NCBI GenBank assembly: GCA_900320845.1
Contig: ONTS01000001.1
Span: 110,138-174,137, forward strand
Source: an uncultured Prevotellaceae bacterium
GTDB lineage: Bacteria; Bacteroidota; Bacteroidia; Bacteroidales; Bacteroidaceae
DNA length: 64,000 nt
Direction of reading: 5' to 3'
The position numbers and the translations under genes are program-made. Shown one piece after another: positions 33,104-41,398 of this stretch (position 1 is its first letter; each line of letters opens with the position of its first letter). The notes beneath the pieces are model-generated. The model did not search any database, was not told the DNA's origin, and saw nothing but the letters and a program-made list of their open reading frames with translations.

Positions 33104-33770
33104 CGGCAGGTTTGGTGGCGGTGTCGTCCTTATCGGTGCGCTGTCGGCTCAGCGAGAGGGTGCTCAGGTCTTTGCGATAGAAGAGCAACAGCAAGATGAC
33201 TCCTACACTGATGCATGCATCGGCGAAGTTGAAGATGGGGCTGAAAAAGATGAAGTGGTCGCCTCCCCATATCGGAAACCAGTCGGGCAGTGTAGTGTCA
33301 ATGATGGGAAAGTAGAACATGTCGACCACTTTGCCTTGCAGAAAGGGTGCATATCCTTCGCCAAAGGGGACGAAGGAAGCCACGTCGAAGGGTGTGGATG
33401 CACTGAAAATGAGTCCGTAGAACAAGCAGTCGAAGATGTTGCCAGCTGCACCTGCCAGTATCAATGACAAGCACACGATGTATCCTGTTCGTGAACCACC
33501 ACGTCGCACCAGCCTGAAGATGTAGTATCCTATGAGACTTACGGCGCAGATGCGGAACAGACTGAGTACAATCTTGTTGATAAACGTCATGCCGTATGCC
33601 ATGCCGTTGTTCTCAATGAACGACAATTGGAACCAGTCTGTGATGTGAATACTTTCGTGCAAGCGCATGCCTGTCTTCACCTCGACCTTTATTATCTGGT
33701 CGATGATGAGCAGCACGGCGACAAGGATGATGGCAATCATCCCTTGTCTGCGTTGTGTGGTGGCTTTCAT
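33090..33770 (-). CDS. lspA: lipoprotein signal peptidase (signal peptidase II)
   Basis: Inner-membrane aspartyl protease that removes the signal peptide from diacylated prolipoproteins. 226 residues with four membrane helices; catalytic aspartates are in GAAGNIFDCLFYG and FNFADACISVGVILLL. The Bacteroidetes form has an insert between them (FSASTPFDVASFVPFGEGYAPFLQ) that makes it longer than the E. coli enzyme (164 residues). It begins 2 bp after the dksA-like stop and overlaps the DUF4296 gene. Confidence 0.95.
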   Translation of the reverse strand: MKATTQRRQGMIAIILVAVLLIIDQIIKVEVKTGMRLHESIHITDWFQLSFIENNGMAYGMTFINKIVLSLFRICAVSLIGYYIFRLVRRGGSRTGYIVCLSLILAGAAGNIFDCLFYGLIFSASTPFDVASFVPFGEGYAPFLQGKVVDMFYFPIIDTTLPDWFPIWGGDHFIFFSPIFNFADACISVGVILLLLFYRKDLSTLSLSRQRTDKDDTATKPADDIQ

Positions 33771-33772
33771 GC

Positions 33773-34150
33773 TTATCTTCTGGCGTTTTTCGAAGCTACG
33801 CTGAGTGTTGCGTGGGGCACTGCGCGGAGACGTTCCTTCGGTATGAGCTCGCCGGTGATGCGGTCGATGCCGTAGGTTTTGTTCTCAATGCGCACGAGGG
33901 CGGCTTCCAGTCCAGAAATGAACTTCTGCTGACGAGCTGCCAGCTGTATGAGTTCTTCGCGGCTCTGGAGCATGTTTCCTTCTTCCAACGAGCGATAGGT
34001 GGAAGCGGTATCTTCGGTGCTGTTGCCTTCTTTGTGTGCCAGCTGGCTCATCATTGCATTGTAGTCGCGACGGGCCAAAGCCAGTTTCTCATTGATGATG
34101 GCGCGGAATTCTTCCAACTCCTCATCGCTGTAACGTTTCTTATCTGACAT
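33773..34150 (-). CDS. TraR/DksA-family protein lacking the zinc cysteines
   Basis: 125 residues. A charged coiled-coil N-terminal half (YSDEELEEFRAIINEKLALARRDYNAMM) is followed by the DksA-type C-terminal motif TYGIDRITGELIPKERLRAVPHATLS. The CxxC pairs that bind zinc in DksA are gone: the chain has no Cys at all. It may still act in the RNA polymerase secondary channel, but that is inference. Start taken at 34150 (MSDKKRYSDEE). It is between ileS (4 bp gap) and lspA (2 bp gap), so it is co-translated with them. Confidence 0.88.
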   Translation of the reverse strand: MSDKKRYSDEELEEFRAIINEKLALARRDYNAMMSQLAHKEGNSTEDTASTYRSLEEGNMLQSREELIQLAARQQKFISGLEAALVRIENKTYGIDRITGELIPKERLRAVPHATLSVASKNARR

Positions 34151-34154
34151 AATG

Positions 34155-37100
34155 TTATTGTTTTTCAATCTTGATGTTGATGTTGAAGTTATCTAATTCG
34201 ACGTCGGTTCCGTCGTTGTTGTCGAGTGTAATGTTGTCGGCGAGCACTTGAGTCTTGATGTATTCACTGAACATCTGCAGTGCTTTCTCCACCTCTTCGT
34301 TCGGAGTGAGTACCACGTTGATGCGGTCTGTGATCTCCAGTCCGTTGTCTTTGCGCAGGTTTTGTATGCGGTTGATGAGCTCACGGGCCATTCCCTCGCA
34401 TCTCAGTTCATCGGTTAGGTTCACCTCGAGGGCTACGGTGAGGTTGCCTTCGTTGATGACGAGCCAGCCGGGTATGTCTTCGTTGATGATCTCTACGTCG
34501 GCAACATCGATGGTAACGGGCTGTCCTTCTGTCTCAAGTGCGAGCGTTCCCTGTTGTTCCAGCTCTGCTATCTGCTCCTGAGTGAGTGTGTTGACGACAG
34601 CAGCCACAGCCTTCATCAGCTTGCCGAATTTCTTACCCATGGTGCGGAAGTTGCACTTCACCTTCTTGACGAGCAGCGAACTGCCCTCTGCAAATTGCAG
34701 TTCCTTGACATTGATTTCGTTGAGAATGATGTCACGCACTGCTTCGATGCGTCGGCGTTGTTCGTCGTCTACTGCGGGTATCATGATCTTCTGCAGCGGT
34801 TGGCGCACCTTGATGTTCACCTTGCGTCGAAGGGCGAGCACCATAGAGGTGATCTTCTGTGCCATAGCCATGCGCTCTTCCAGGTCGCTGTCTATCAGGG
34901 TGGCGTTGCTTTCGGGGAAGAGTGTGAGGTGTACAGAGTTCCACTGTCCGTCCTGTTCCTTTCCTGCGGTCAGGTCGTTGTAGAGCTGGTCGGCATAGAA
35001 GGGAGCATAGGGTGCCAGCAGTTGTGCGATGGTCTTCAGACAGCTGTACAATGTCTGGTATGCACTGAGTTTGTCGCGGCTCATCTCTTTGCCCCAGAAA
35101 CGTTTGCGATTGAGTCGAACATACCAGTTGCTAAGGTCATCGTTTACGAAGGTTTCGATGAGTCGTCCGGCGCGTGTTGGCTCGTAATCGTCGAGGCTGT
35201 TGTCCACCTTCTTTATCAACGTGTGCAGGCACGACAATATCCATCGGTCTATCTCCGGGCGCTCTTCCACAGGCACCTGTTCTGCATTGGGGTCGAAACC
35301 GTCGACATTGGCATAGAGTGCGAAGAAAGAATAGGTGTTGTAGAGTGTTCCGAAAAACTTGCGTCGCACCTCTTCTACGCCCTGCGGGTCGAACTTCAGG
35401 TTGTCCCAAGGCTGTGAGTTGGTCAGTATGTAGAAGCGCAGTGTGTCGGCTCCATACTTTGCCAGTGCTTCAAACGGGTCGACGGAGTTACCCAGTCGTT
35501 TACTCATCTTATTGCCGTGAGCGTCAAGAACGAGTCCGGTGGAGATGACATTGCGGTAAGCTACGTCGTCGAAGAGCATGGTGGCGATGGCATGAAGGGT
35601 GAAGAACCATCCGCGTGTCTGGTCTACTCCCTCGCTGATGAAGTCGCAGGGGAATGCTTCTTTCTTGTCGATGTCGTCGGCATTCTCGAAGGGGTAGTGT
35701 ATCTGTGCATAGGGCATGGCACCAGAGTCGAACCATACGTCGATGAGGTCGGTCTCTCTCTTCATGGGTTCTCCATTGTCGCTCACCAGCAAAATGTTGT
35801 CGACATAGGGACGATGCACGTCTATGCGGTTGTAGTTTTCTGCACTGTAGTCGCCCGGTACAAATCCGTTAGCGGTCAGCGGGTTTTCCTTCATCACGCC
35901 AGCTTTCACCGCCTTGTCAATCTCTTCGGACAGTTCGGCCAGCGACCCTATGCACTTGGTGTTGCCGTCTTCGTCTCGCCAGATGGGCAGCGGGGTGCCC
36001 CAGAAGCGCGAACGCGACAGGTTCCAGTCGTTGAGGTTCTCCAGCCACTTGCCGAAGCGTCCCGTGCCAGTCGACTCAGGTTTCCAGTTGATGTTGTGAT
36101 TGAGTTCCGACATGCGTTCCTTTGCCGCCGTCGAGCGGATGAACCAACTGTCGAGCGGGTAGTAGAGGACGGGCTTGTCGGTACGCCAGCAGTGCGGATA
36201 ATTGTGGGTATGTTTCTCGATGCGGAAGGCTTTGTTCTCCGCTTTCAGGTCGAGCACGATACTGATGTCCAGTGTCTCGTCCTTGTCGGTCAGAGTATCG
36301 TCGTACGCATTCTTCACATAGCGGCCGGCATAGCGCTTCCACAGGTCGGTATTCACATATTGGTTGACAAACTCTGTGTCGAGGTCTTCAGTGCGATAGT
36401 ATTTTCCTTCGAGGTCGACGACGGGTCTGTGTTCGCCCTTTTTGTTTACGAGTACAATGGGGGGCACGCCTGCCTTCTTAGCTACGAGGGCATCGTCGGC
36501 ACCGAAGTTGGGTGCGATGTGTACTATTCCCGTACCGTCTTCTGTAGTAACGTAGTCGCCAGGTATGACGCGGAAGGCCCCGTCGCTGAGCGGGCTTATC
36601 ATCGGCATGAGCTGTTGATAGTGCATTCCTAGCAGATCCTTGCCCAAACATTTACCTACGAGCTGCCAAGGCACCACCTTGTCGCTCTTGTTGTAGTCGG
36701 CATTGGCGATGTTGTCGGTCTGTCCCTGTGCGTCGAAGTAGGCTGCCAGACGGTCTTCAGCCAGCACCACTATCTCGCGTTCGGTGGTGTATGGGTTGAA
36801 GGTTTGCACGGCTACGTAGGTGTATTTCTCTCCAACGCAGAGGGCACTGTTGGCTGCCAGTGTCCACGGTGTTGTCGTCCAAGCCAGGAAGTAGAGCGGT
36901 ATTGCGTTGTCGTCGATGCCGAAGAGCTGTGCCATTCGTCCACGGTCGGCTTCTTCCACGAGGAACTGCACGGTGGCAGTGGTGTCCTTTACGTCGCGAT
37001 AGCAGCCTGGAAGGTTGAGCTCATGGCTCGACAGACCAGTGCCGGCAGCGGGCGAGTAGGGCTGAATGGTGTAGCCTTTGTAGAGCATGTCTTTCTCATA

Positions 37101-37604
37101 CAGCTGTTTGAGCAGCCACCACAGGGTCTCAATAAACTTGTTATCGTAGGTGATGTAGGGGTTGTCCATATCAACCCAGTAGCCGATTTTCTCGGTCAGC
37201 TCACGCCATTCAGCGGTGTACTTCATCACGTTCTCGCGGCACTTGTGGTTGTATTCCTCAATGGATATCTTTGTTCCGATGTCCACTTTGGTAATTCCGA
37301 GTTCCTTTTCCACGCTCAGCTCCACAGGCAGTCCGTGGGTATCCCATCCTGCTTTGCGTGCTACATGGTAGCCCTTCATCGTCTTATAGCGGTTGAAGGT
37401 GTCCTTTATCGAACGTGCCAGTACATGGTGTATGCCAGGATGCCCGTTGGCGGAGGGAGGACCTTCGTAGAATACAAACTCGGGACAGCCCTCGCGCTCA
37501 CTCAGTGAACGGTGGAATACATCGTCGCGCAACCAACGCGACAAGACTTCTTCATTGGTCTTAGTCAAGTCAAGACCTTTATACTCGGGAAATTGTTTAC
37601 TCAT
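34155..37604 (-). CDS. ileS: isoleucyl-tRNA synthetase
   Basis: Class I aminoacyl-tRNA synthetase, 1149 residues, the large eukaryote-like type (E. coli has 938) that often gives mupirocin tolerance. Seen: EGPPSANGHPGIHHVLARSIKDTF (HIGH as HPGIHH), WDTHGLPVELSVEKELGI, the editing domain with TTPWTLAANSALCVGE, WFDSGAMPYAQIHYPF, GVDQTRGWFFTLHAIATML, DAHGNKMSKRLGNSVDPFE (KMSKR) and an anticodon-binding domain to the C-terminus. No zinc-binding Cys cluster is seen at the C-terminus. Start set at 37604 (MSKQFPEYKGLDLTK). First gene of the operon. Confidence 0.97.
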   Translation of the reverse strand: MSKQFPEYKGLDLTKTNEEVLSRWLRDDVFHRSLSEREGCPEFVFYEGPPSANGHPGIHHVLARSIKDTFNRYKTMKGYHVARKAGWDTHGLPVELSVEKELGITKVDIGTKISIEEYNHKCRENVMKYTAEWRELTEKIGYWVDMDNPYITYDNKFIETLWWLLKQLYEKDMLYKGYTIQPYSPAAGTGLSSHELNLPGCYRDVKDTTATVQFLVEEADRGRMAQLFGIDDNAIPLYFLAWTTTPWTLAANSALCVGEKYTYVAVQTFNPYTTEREIVVLAEDRLAAYFDAQGQTDNIANADYNKSDKVVPWQLVGKCLGKDLLGMHYQQLMPMISPLSDGAFRVIPGDYVTTEDGTGIVHIAPNFGADDALVAKKAGVPPIVLVNKKGEHRPVVDLEGKYYRTEDLDTEFVNQYVNTDLWKRYAGRYVKNAYDDTLTDKDETLDISIVLDLKAENKAFRIEKHTHNYPHCWRTDKPVLYYPLDSWFIRSTAAKERMSELNHNINWKPESTGTGRFGKWLENLNDWNLSRSRFWGTPLPIWRDEDGNTKCIGSLAELSEEIDKAVKAGVMKENPLTANGFVPGDYSAENYNRIDVHRPYVDNILLVSDNGEPMKRETDLIDVWFDSGAMPYAQIHYPFENADDIDKKEAFPCDFISEGVDQTRGWFFTLHAIATMLFDDVAYRNVISTGLVLDAHGNKMSKRLGNSVDPFEALAKYGADTLRFYILTNSQPWDNLKFDPQGVEEVRRKFFGTLYNTYSFFALYANVDGFDPNAEQVPVEERPEIDRWILSCLHTLIKKVDNSLDDYEPTRAGRLIETFVNDDLSNWYVRLNRKRFWGKEMSRDKLSAYQTLYSCLKTIAQLLAPYAPFYADQLYNDLTAGKEQDGQWNSVHLTLFPESNATLIDSDLEERMAMAQKITSMVLALRRKVNIKVRQPLQKIMIPAVDDEQRRRIEAVRDIILNEINVKELQFAEGSSLLVKKVKCNFRTMGKKFGKLMKAVAAVVNTLTQEQIAELEQQGTLALETEGQPVTIDVADVEIINEDIPGWLVINEGNLTVALEVNLTDELRCEGMARELINRIQNLRKDNGLEITDRINVVLTPNEEVEKALQMFSEYIKTQVLADNITLDNNDGTDVELDNFNINIKIEKQ

Positions 37605-37646
37605 CGGTTTCTTACTTTCAGTCTGATGACCTATATATATAGGGTG

Positions 37647-37654
37647 CAAAGTTA
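37647..37654 (-). promoter_or_regulatory. -7 box of the ileS operon promoter
   Basis: TAACTTTG on the minus strand matches TAnnTTTG 43 bp before the ATG. The only TTTG upstream is too close (12 bp). No T-box-like leader is present. Confidence 0.5.
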
Positions 37655-37716
37655 GAAAAAGTCATGCAAACAGGATGAAATATCCTAGGATAATTTTCTA
37701 AATACATTCGTTTTAT

Positions 37717-37724
37717 TACCTTTG
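37717..37724 (+). promoter_or_regulatory. -7 box upstream of the DUF4465 gene
   Basis: TACCTTTG matches TAnnTTTG and is followed by GCA. Only a TTTT-like -33 is seen about 20 bp upstream. The predicted leader to the ATG at 37879 is about 148 nt. Confidence 0.5.
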
Positions 37725-37751
37725 CAGCATAGTTTCAGAGCGTTGCAACAC

Positions 37752-37837
37752 ACTGACAGCCACCTGTCAGTCTCCCATCGCCGGTATGTCGCCATCATAT
37801 AGCGACATACCCGGACTGCAATACATAGTCAAGTGCT
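37752..37837 (+). promoter_or_regulatory. two-hairpin leader upstream of the DUF4465 gene
   Basis: The leader carries CTGACAG/CTGTCAG (a 7-bp stem near 37752-37770) and then CCGGTATGTCGC/GCGACATAcCCGG, a longer stem with one bulge near 37781-37815. No U-tract follows, so this looks like a regulatory or stabilising leader, not a terminator. I see no cobalamin or other riboswitch consensus. Confidence 0.4.
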
Positions 37838-37878
37838 TTACATATTATCATTATTCATACTTAAACATTTTTGCAGAA

Positions 37879-38643
37879 ATGAAAAAAATCAACACATGGA
37901 TGATGGCAGTTGCCTTAGTGGCAGCTCCTATACTGTTTACCGCCTGTGACGACGATGACGAGAAAGACAAAACCTACACGGTCGACTTTGAAGCCTTTGC
38001 TACCAACGACGACGGCTACTGGATTGGTGGCCAGAACGGCGAAGGCATCGACATGGGCTATGGCACCAAAAGCTGGTACAATCCTTATGCCGATGGTCCG
38101 CTGGAATTCAACCTCACCTATTCGGAAAATACATCCGAGTATGGCACTTCTACTTTCTGGAGCGGCTTTGCCCTCTCCTCACGCAGAGCATCAGGCTTCG
38201 CAAATCTTACGCCCGACCAGTACAACAATGTTACCGGTAAGGCACACAAAGGCAACAACTTCATCGTGGCAACTCTCTACGGCGAGCAGATTGACGTCGC
38301 CATCGAAGGAGGTGCCGTCATCGAAAGCCTGTGGTACACCAACTCCAGCTACACCGTGAACTCCATCCTCAACGGAGACTACTACAGTGGCAGTCCCTTC
38401 ACCAACGAAGACTGGCTCACATGTACCTTCGTAGGTCACCATGCCGATGGCACCAAAGCCACCGTTGACGTAGACCTGGCAAGCAACGGCAAGTATCTGA
38501 AGGAATGGAAGCAGGTTAACCTCCGTCCGCTTGGCAAGATTGTTGCCCTTGACTTCGTTATGACGGGTTCACGTACAGGCGAATATGGACTCAATACACC
38601 GGCTTATATCTGCCTCGATGACATCAAAGTGCAGATACCGTAA
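37879..38643 (+). CDS. DUF4465 lipoprotein
   Basis: 254 residues. The signal MKKINTWMMAVALVAAPILFTAC ends in a lipidation Cys followed by DDDDEK, acidic residues that in Bacteroidetes favour export to the cell surface. The DUF4465 body (FEAFATNDDGYWIGGQNGEG, FWSGFALSSRR, YNNVTGKAHKGNNFIVA, VDLASNGKYLKEWKQVNLRPLG, TPAYICLDDIKV) has a jelly-roll pattern as in carbohydrate- or ligand-binding surface proteins. The ligand is not known. Start at 37879, since the upstream codons lie in the structured leader. Confidence 0.85.
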   Translation: MKKINTWMMAVALVAAPILFTACDDDDEKDKTYTVDFEAFATNDDGYWIGGQNGEGIDMGYGTKSWYNPYADGPLEFNLTYSENTSEYGTSTFWSGFALSSRRASGFANLTPDQYNNVTGKAHKGNNFIVATLYGEQIDVAIEGGAVIESLWYTNSSYTVNSILNGDYYSGSPFTNEDWLTCTFVGHHADGTKATVDVDLASNGKYLKEWKQVNLRPLGKIVALDFVMTGSRTGEYGLNTPAYICLDDIKVQIP

Positions 38644-38689
38644 GAAAAACCATAGGACAGAGCAGCACCAACTGCAATACAAAACCAAG

Positions 38690-38717
38690 GCGGGTCGACT
38701 TCACAGTCGGCCCGCTT
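38690..38717 (+). terminator. probable terminator of the DUF4465 gene
   Basis: An 11-bp GC-rich stem with one G-U pair and a 4-nt loop, but only TTG after it, so it is a weak intrinsic terminator by sequence. Confidence 0.45.
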
Positions 38718-38917
38718 GCGTACTATACAAAAACATTATGAATTCAAAAATTACTTCTTGTCAGCCCATGTCGAGGACGACAGCAGTCTTCTTACAGGTT
38801 ACGGGTGCAAAGGTAAGGGCGCAGCAAAATGTCTGCAATACCTAAAAGATGGTATTTTGCACTACAACGTTTCGGAACTCATACCCGATGGGCGACATGT
38901 TGGGGTTCTTTCATGCA

Positions 38918-38958
38918 GCAATCTCGACGACTTTGGGCACCAAAGTCGTCGAGATTGC
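38918..38958. repeat. palindromic element C, TTGG-N3-CCAA family (perfect)
   Basis: A 41-bp perfect palindrome: 19-bp arms GCAATCTCGACGACTTTGG and its exact complement around centre GCA. The arm outside the core differs completely from elements B and D, but length, centre size and the TTGG/CCAA core are the same. Confidence 0.8.
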
Positions 38959-39000
38959 ATTCCGATCAGGCTTTGTCGGCTGTCCGTTTTTTGCCTCTTC

Positions 39001-41232
39001 TTATTGCTTCTGCACCAGTGCGGCACCCTGAATGCTGCTCTCTCCTGACAGGCGCAGGGCATAGATGCCTCGTGGCAGGTGTGTCAGGCTGATGCTGTAA
39101 TCGCGCTGTTGTGCCGGCAGTAGGGCGTCAAGACATTTCATGCCCTGTGTGGTAAAGACAGTAAAGGCGAGGGGTGACTGTGTGGCATGGGGCAGACTGA
39201 TGTGCAGCGTGCCGTCGGCGTCGAGGTGCAGGCTTGCCTTCATGGGAGTGACGGGCAGCGAGGGGATGGCAGTGGTAGACAGTATGTAGAGCAGTCCAGC
39301 GTAGGCATCTATCTGTCCGTAGCCGTATTGCTGGTTGGGATATGTCAGTGCAGGGTCGTTGTGCTGCGATGTGTGTGCAATGACGTCGCGCACCTGATCG
39401 GGAGTGAGCGTGGGACAGGCCTGTAGCCACAACGCTACGACACCTGCCGCAGCCGGACAAGCCATCGAGGTGCCGGTGTTGCGGTTCCAGGCATAGGTGC
39501 GTCCGCCGTAGTCGAAGTGCTCTACGTCCTCCAGCACGTCGTGGGCGTCGGGATGTGCCTCTACATAGTAGCTGCTGTATGCGCTGATGACATTGGTGCC
39601 GGGCGCCATTACATCGGGTTTAAGCCTGCCGTCGAGGGTGGGACCTACGGAAGAGTAGTAGCTGCGCAGTCCGCCTGTGGCGTGGTCGGTCTCGCCCCAT
39701 TCGCCTTTGTAGTTGTATGCGCCTTTGCGGTAGCCTGTGGCCCCTACGCTGATGACGCTGGGAGCGCCCGAGGGGGAGTTGATGCAGTGCGTAGCTTCGC
39801 CGTCGGTGAGGCTACGGTTGATGGGATGCGGAGAGATGTAGCCCGACTGCTTGAACAGTTCGACGTCGGCATGACTGCCAACGAGTTCCACCGACAGCGG
39901 TTGGGTGATGCCTATGAGGTTGCTGTCGCTGCTGATGACGATGTCGAAGCACATATCTTCGGCATTGTAACATGAGGGATAGGCCGTTGCGGTAATAATA
40001 TGTCGTCGGTCGTCGGTGACGATGGTGTCGGTCAGTGTGGAGTCGGCAGCCTCCAGCACTCGCTCGGTGCTGAGTTGCCACAGTGTGCGGGGGCTCTCGG
40101 TTGTCGTCGCCGTGTGGTAGATGGTAAGGTCGATGCCAAAGTCTTCTTTACTCTTTGCCGTGAATGCGACGCGCTTGCCGAGGGCAAAGAGGAAGTTTCC
40201 TGCGCGTTCCCTGCCTTGTTCTTTATGTATATAGGTGGGTGCCAGTGCGTCGTTGCCTGCCGCTGCCACGAGGATGCGGCCCGGCCCGGTCAGGCTGTCG
40301 AGCACCTCGTAGTACAGCTGGTCGTCGCCGCGGAAGTCTTCGGGCGACCCTTCGCTGAACGATATCACACAAGGCTTGCCCACCGACTGCGCATAGTCGA
40401 ACATATACTTGAACCCCAGCGCATCGGTGGCATAGGTGAACTTATACAGTTGTGTGCTGTCTATGAGGTATGCGTTGTTGCTCACGGCGTTGCTCACCAC
40501 GCACAGGTCGGCATCGGGTGCCATTCCCCTCCACTGTGAGCCGTAACCTGCGCCTGCTGCTGTGCCGAGGGTGTGCGTGCCGTGCGAGAAGTTGGTGCCG
40601 TCGCGCGAGCATCCCAGTGCCAAGATGTCAGTGGGCGAAGTCCAGTCGCGACCCACATAGAGGTCGCTCGCCAGCGTATCGGCAGACAGCTGATCCCAGA
40701 AGCGCTGTATGCGGTAGCGGCTCATGTCTGAAGAGTAGAATGTCGGGTGTGTGAGGTCGAAGCCGATATCCATCACTCCTACCACGACGCCCTCGCCGGT
40801 GTACGCCTGTGGCAGGTTGGTGCCGGCCCATACGGGTCGCGTGTTGAGGTGAACGGCGCAGGTGTCGTTGTCCACGTGGGTTATGGTGTGGCTGCGATGG
40901 CTCTCTATGCGTCGCACCTGAGGCTCCAGACTCAGTGCTCCTATCGACGACAGGGGTATGTCGGCAATGTATATGGATCCAAACTGTGCGAGGTTCCTTG
41001 CGCCATAGCGTTTCAGCAGGGCAGTGCCGTCGCCGTTGATACGTATGAAAGCGGAGAGGGAGGAACGCTTGTGCCGAGTGATTGATGCTGAATGGTGTGG
41101 AATGGTTGATGGTTGGGGTGCATCTTGCGCAACGATTTCTCTCACCCACGACGACAGTTTGTCGTAGCGTGGACGCTGAGCGAACAGTGTAATGGACACA
41201 ATGAGAGCTGTGATGGTGGCGAGGCTGCGCAT
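39001..41232 (-). CDS. S8-family subtilisin-like protease with C-terminal sorting-type domain
   Basis: 743 residues. Signal peptide MRSLATITALIVSITLFAQ; a propeptide region; catalytic Asp155 (GVVVGVMDIGFDLTHP), His217 (NFSHGTHTLGTAAG), oxyanion Asn327 (VAAAGND) and Ser589 (NTGTSMACPAAAGVVALW). The protease domain carries a large insertion (about 330-490) between the oxyanion Asn and the Ser. The last 85 residues (SLHLDADGTLHISLPHATQ ... LTHLPRGIYALRLSG) look like a type IX secretion C-terminal beta domain, which suggests secretion or surface attachment. The gene stands alone, divergent from the M48 gene. Confidence 0.9.
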   Translation of the reverse strand: MRSLATITALIVSITLFAQRPRYDKLSSWVREIVAQDAPQPSTIPHHSASITRHKRSSLSAFIRINGDGTALLKRYGARNLAQFGSIYIADIPLSSIGALSLEPQVRRIESHRSHTITHVDNDTCAVHLNTRPVWAGTNLPQAYTGEGVVVGVMDIGFDLTHPTFYSSDMSRYRIQRFWDQLSADTLASDLYVGRDWTSPTDILALGCSRDGTNFSHGTHTLGTAAGAGYGSQWRGMAPDADLCVVSNAVSNNAYLIDSTQLYKFTYATDALGFKYMFDYAQSVGKPCVISFSEGSPEDFRGDDQLYYEVLDSLTGPGRILVAAAGNDALAPTYIHKEQGRERAGNFLFALGKRVAFTAKSKEDFGIDLTIYHTATTTESPRTLWQLSTERVLEAADSTLTDTIVTDDRRHIITATAYPSCYNAEDMCFDIVISSDSNLIGITQPLSVELVGSHADVELFKQSGYISPHPINRSLTDGEATHCINSPSGAPSVISVGATGYRKGAYNYKGEWGETDHATGGLRSYYSSVGPTLDGRLKPDVMAPGTNVISAYSSYYVEAHPDAHDVLEDVEHFDYGGRTYAWNRNTGTSMACPAAAGVVALWLQACPTLTPDQVRDVIAHTSQHNDPALTYPNQQYGYGQIDAYAGLLYILSTTAIPSLPVTPMKASLHLDADGTLHISLPHATQSPLAFTVFTTQGMKCLDALLPAQQRDYSISLTHLPRGIYALRLSGESSIQGAALVQKQ

Positions 41233-41291
41233 GAAAATTGATAATTTAGGATGGATAAAAGATAATTGAAAGTTGGTGATAGTTTACTCGG

Positions 41292-41299
41292 CAAAGATA
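41292..41299 (-). promoter_or_regulatory. -7 box of the subtilase gene
   Basis: TATCTTTG on the minus strand, 60 bp before the start codon; the nearest TTTG upstream is only 12 bp away. Confidence 0.45.
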
Positions 41300-41322
41300 G
41301 TGAGAATAATCCAAATTTTTTA

Positions 41323-41351
41323 TTTGGCTTTGGAAATAAACTCTACCTTTG
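41323..41351 (+). promoter_or_regulatory. promoter of the M48 protease gene
   Basis: TTTG (41323-41326), 17 bp, TACCTTTG (41344-41351), followed by GC; 48 bp before the start. Confidence 0.6.
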
Positions 41352-41398
41352 CGCATAGCAATGACATAACAACACAATAAACCAACACAATACACACC

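Larger units (their letters stand above)
38644..39000. other. 357-bp convergent intergenic region
   Basis: Contains a hairpin at 38690-38715 (GCGGGTCGACT/AGTCGGCCCGC, loop TCAC), probably the terminator of the DUF4465 gene, and the perfect palindrome C at 38918-38958. I see no gene in it; short open frames here lack any family feature. Confidence 0.6.

Noticed and set aside
34155-37700. T-box leader before ileS
   Set aside because: The leader is only about 40 nt and has no T-box sequence or terminator/antiterminator pair.
37725-37878. Cobalamin riboswitch before the DUF4465 gene
   Set aside because: DUF4465 and corrinoid genes can be linked, so I looked for the B12-box and the conserved core, but neither is present in the leader.
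38585-39092. Several short frames between the DUF4465 gene and the subtilase
   Set aside because: They run through the hairpin and the perfect palindrome; sequence is explained by those structures.
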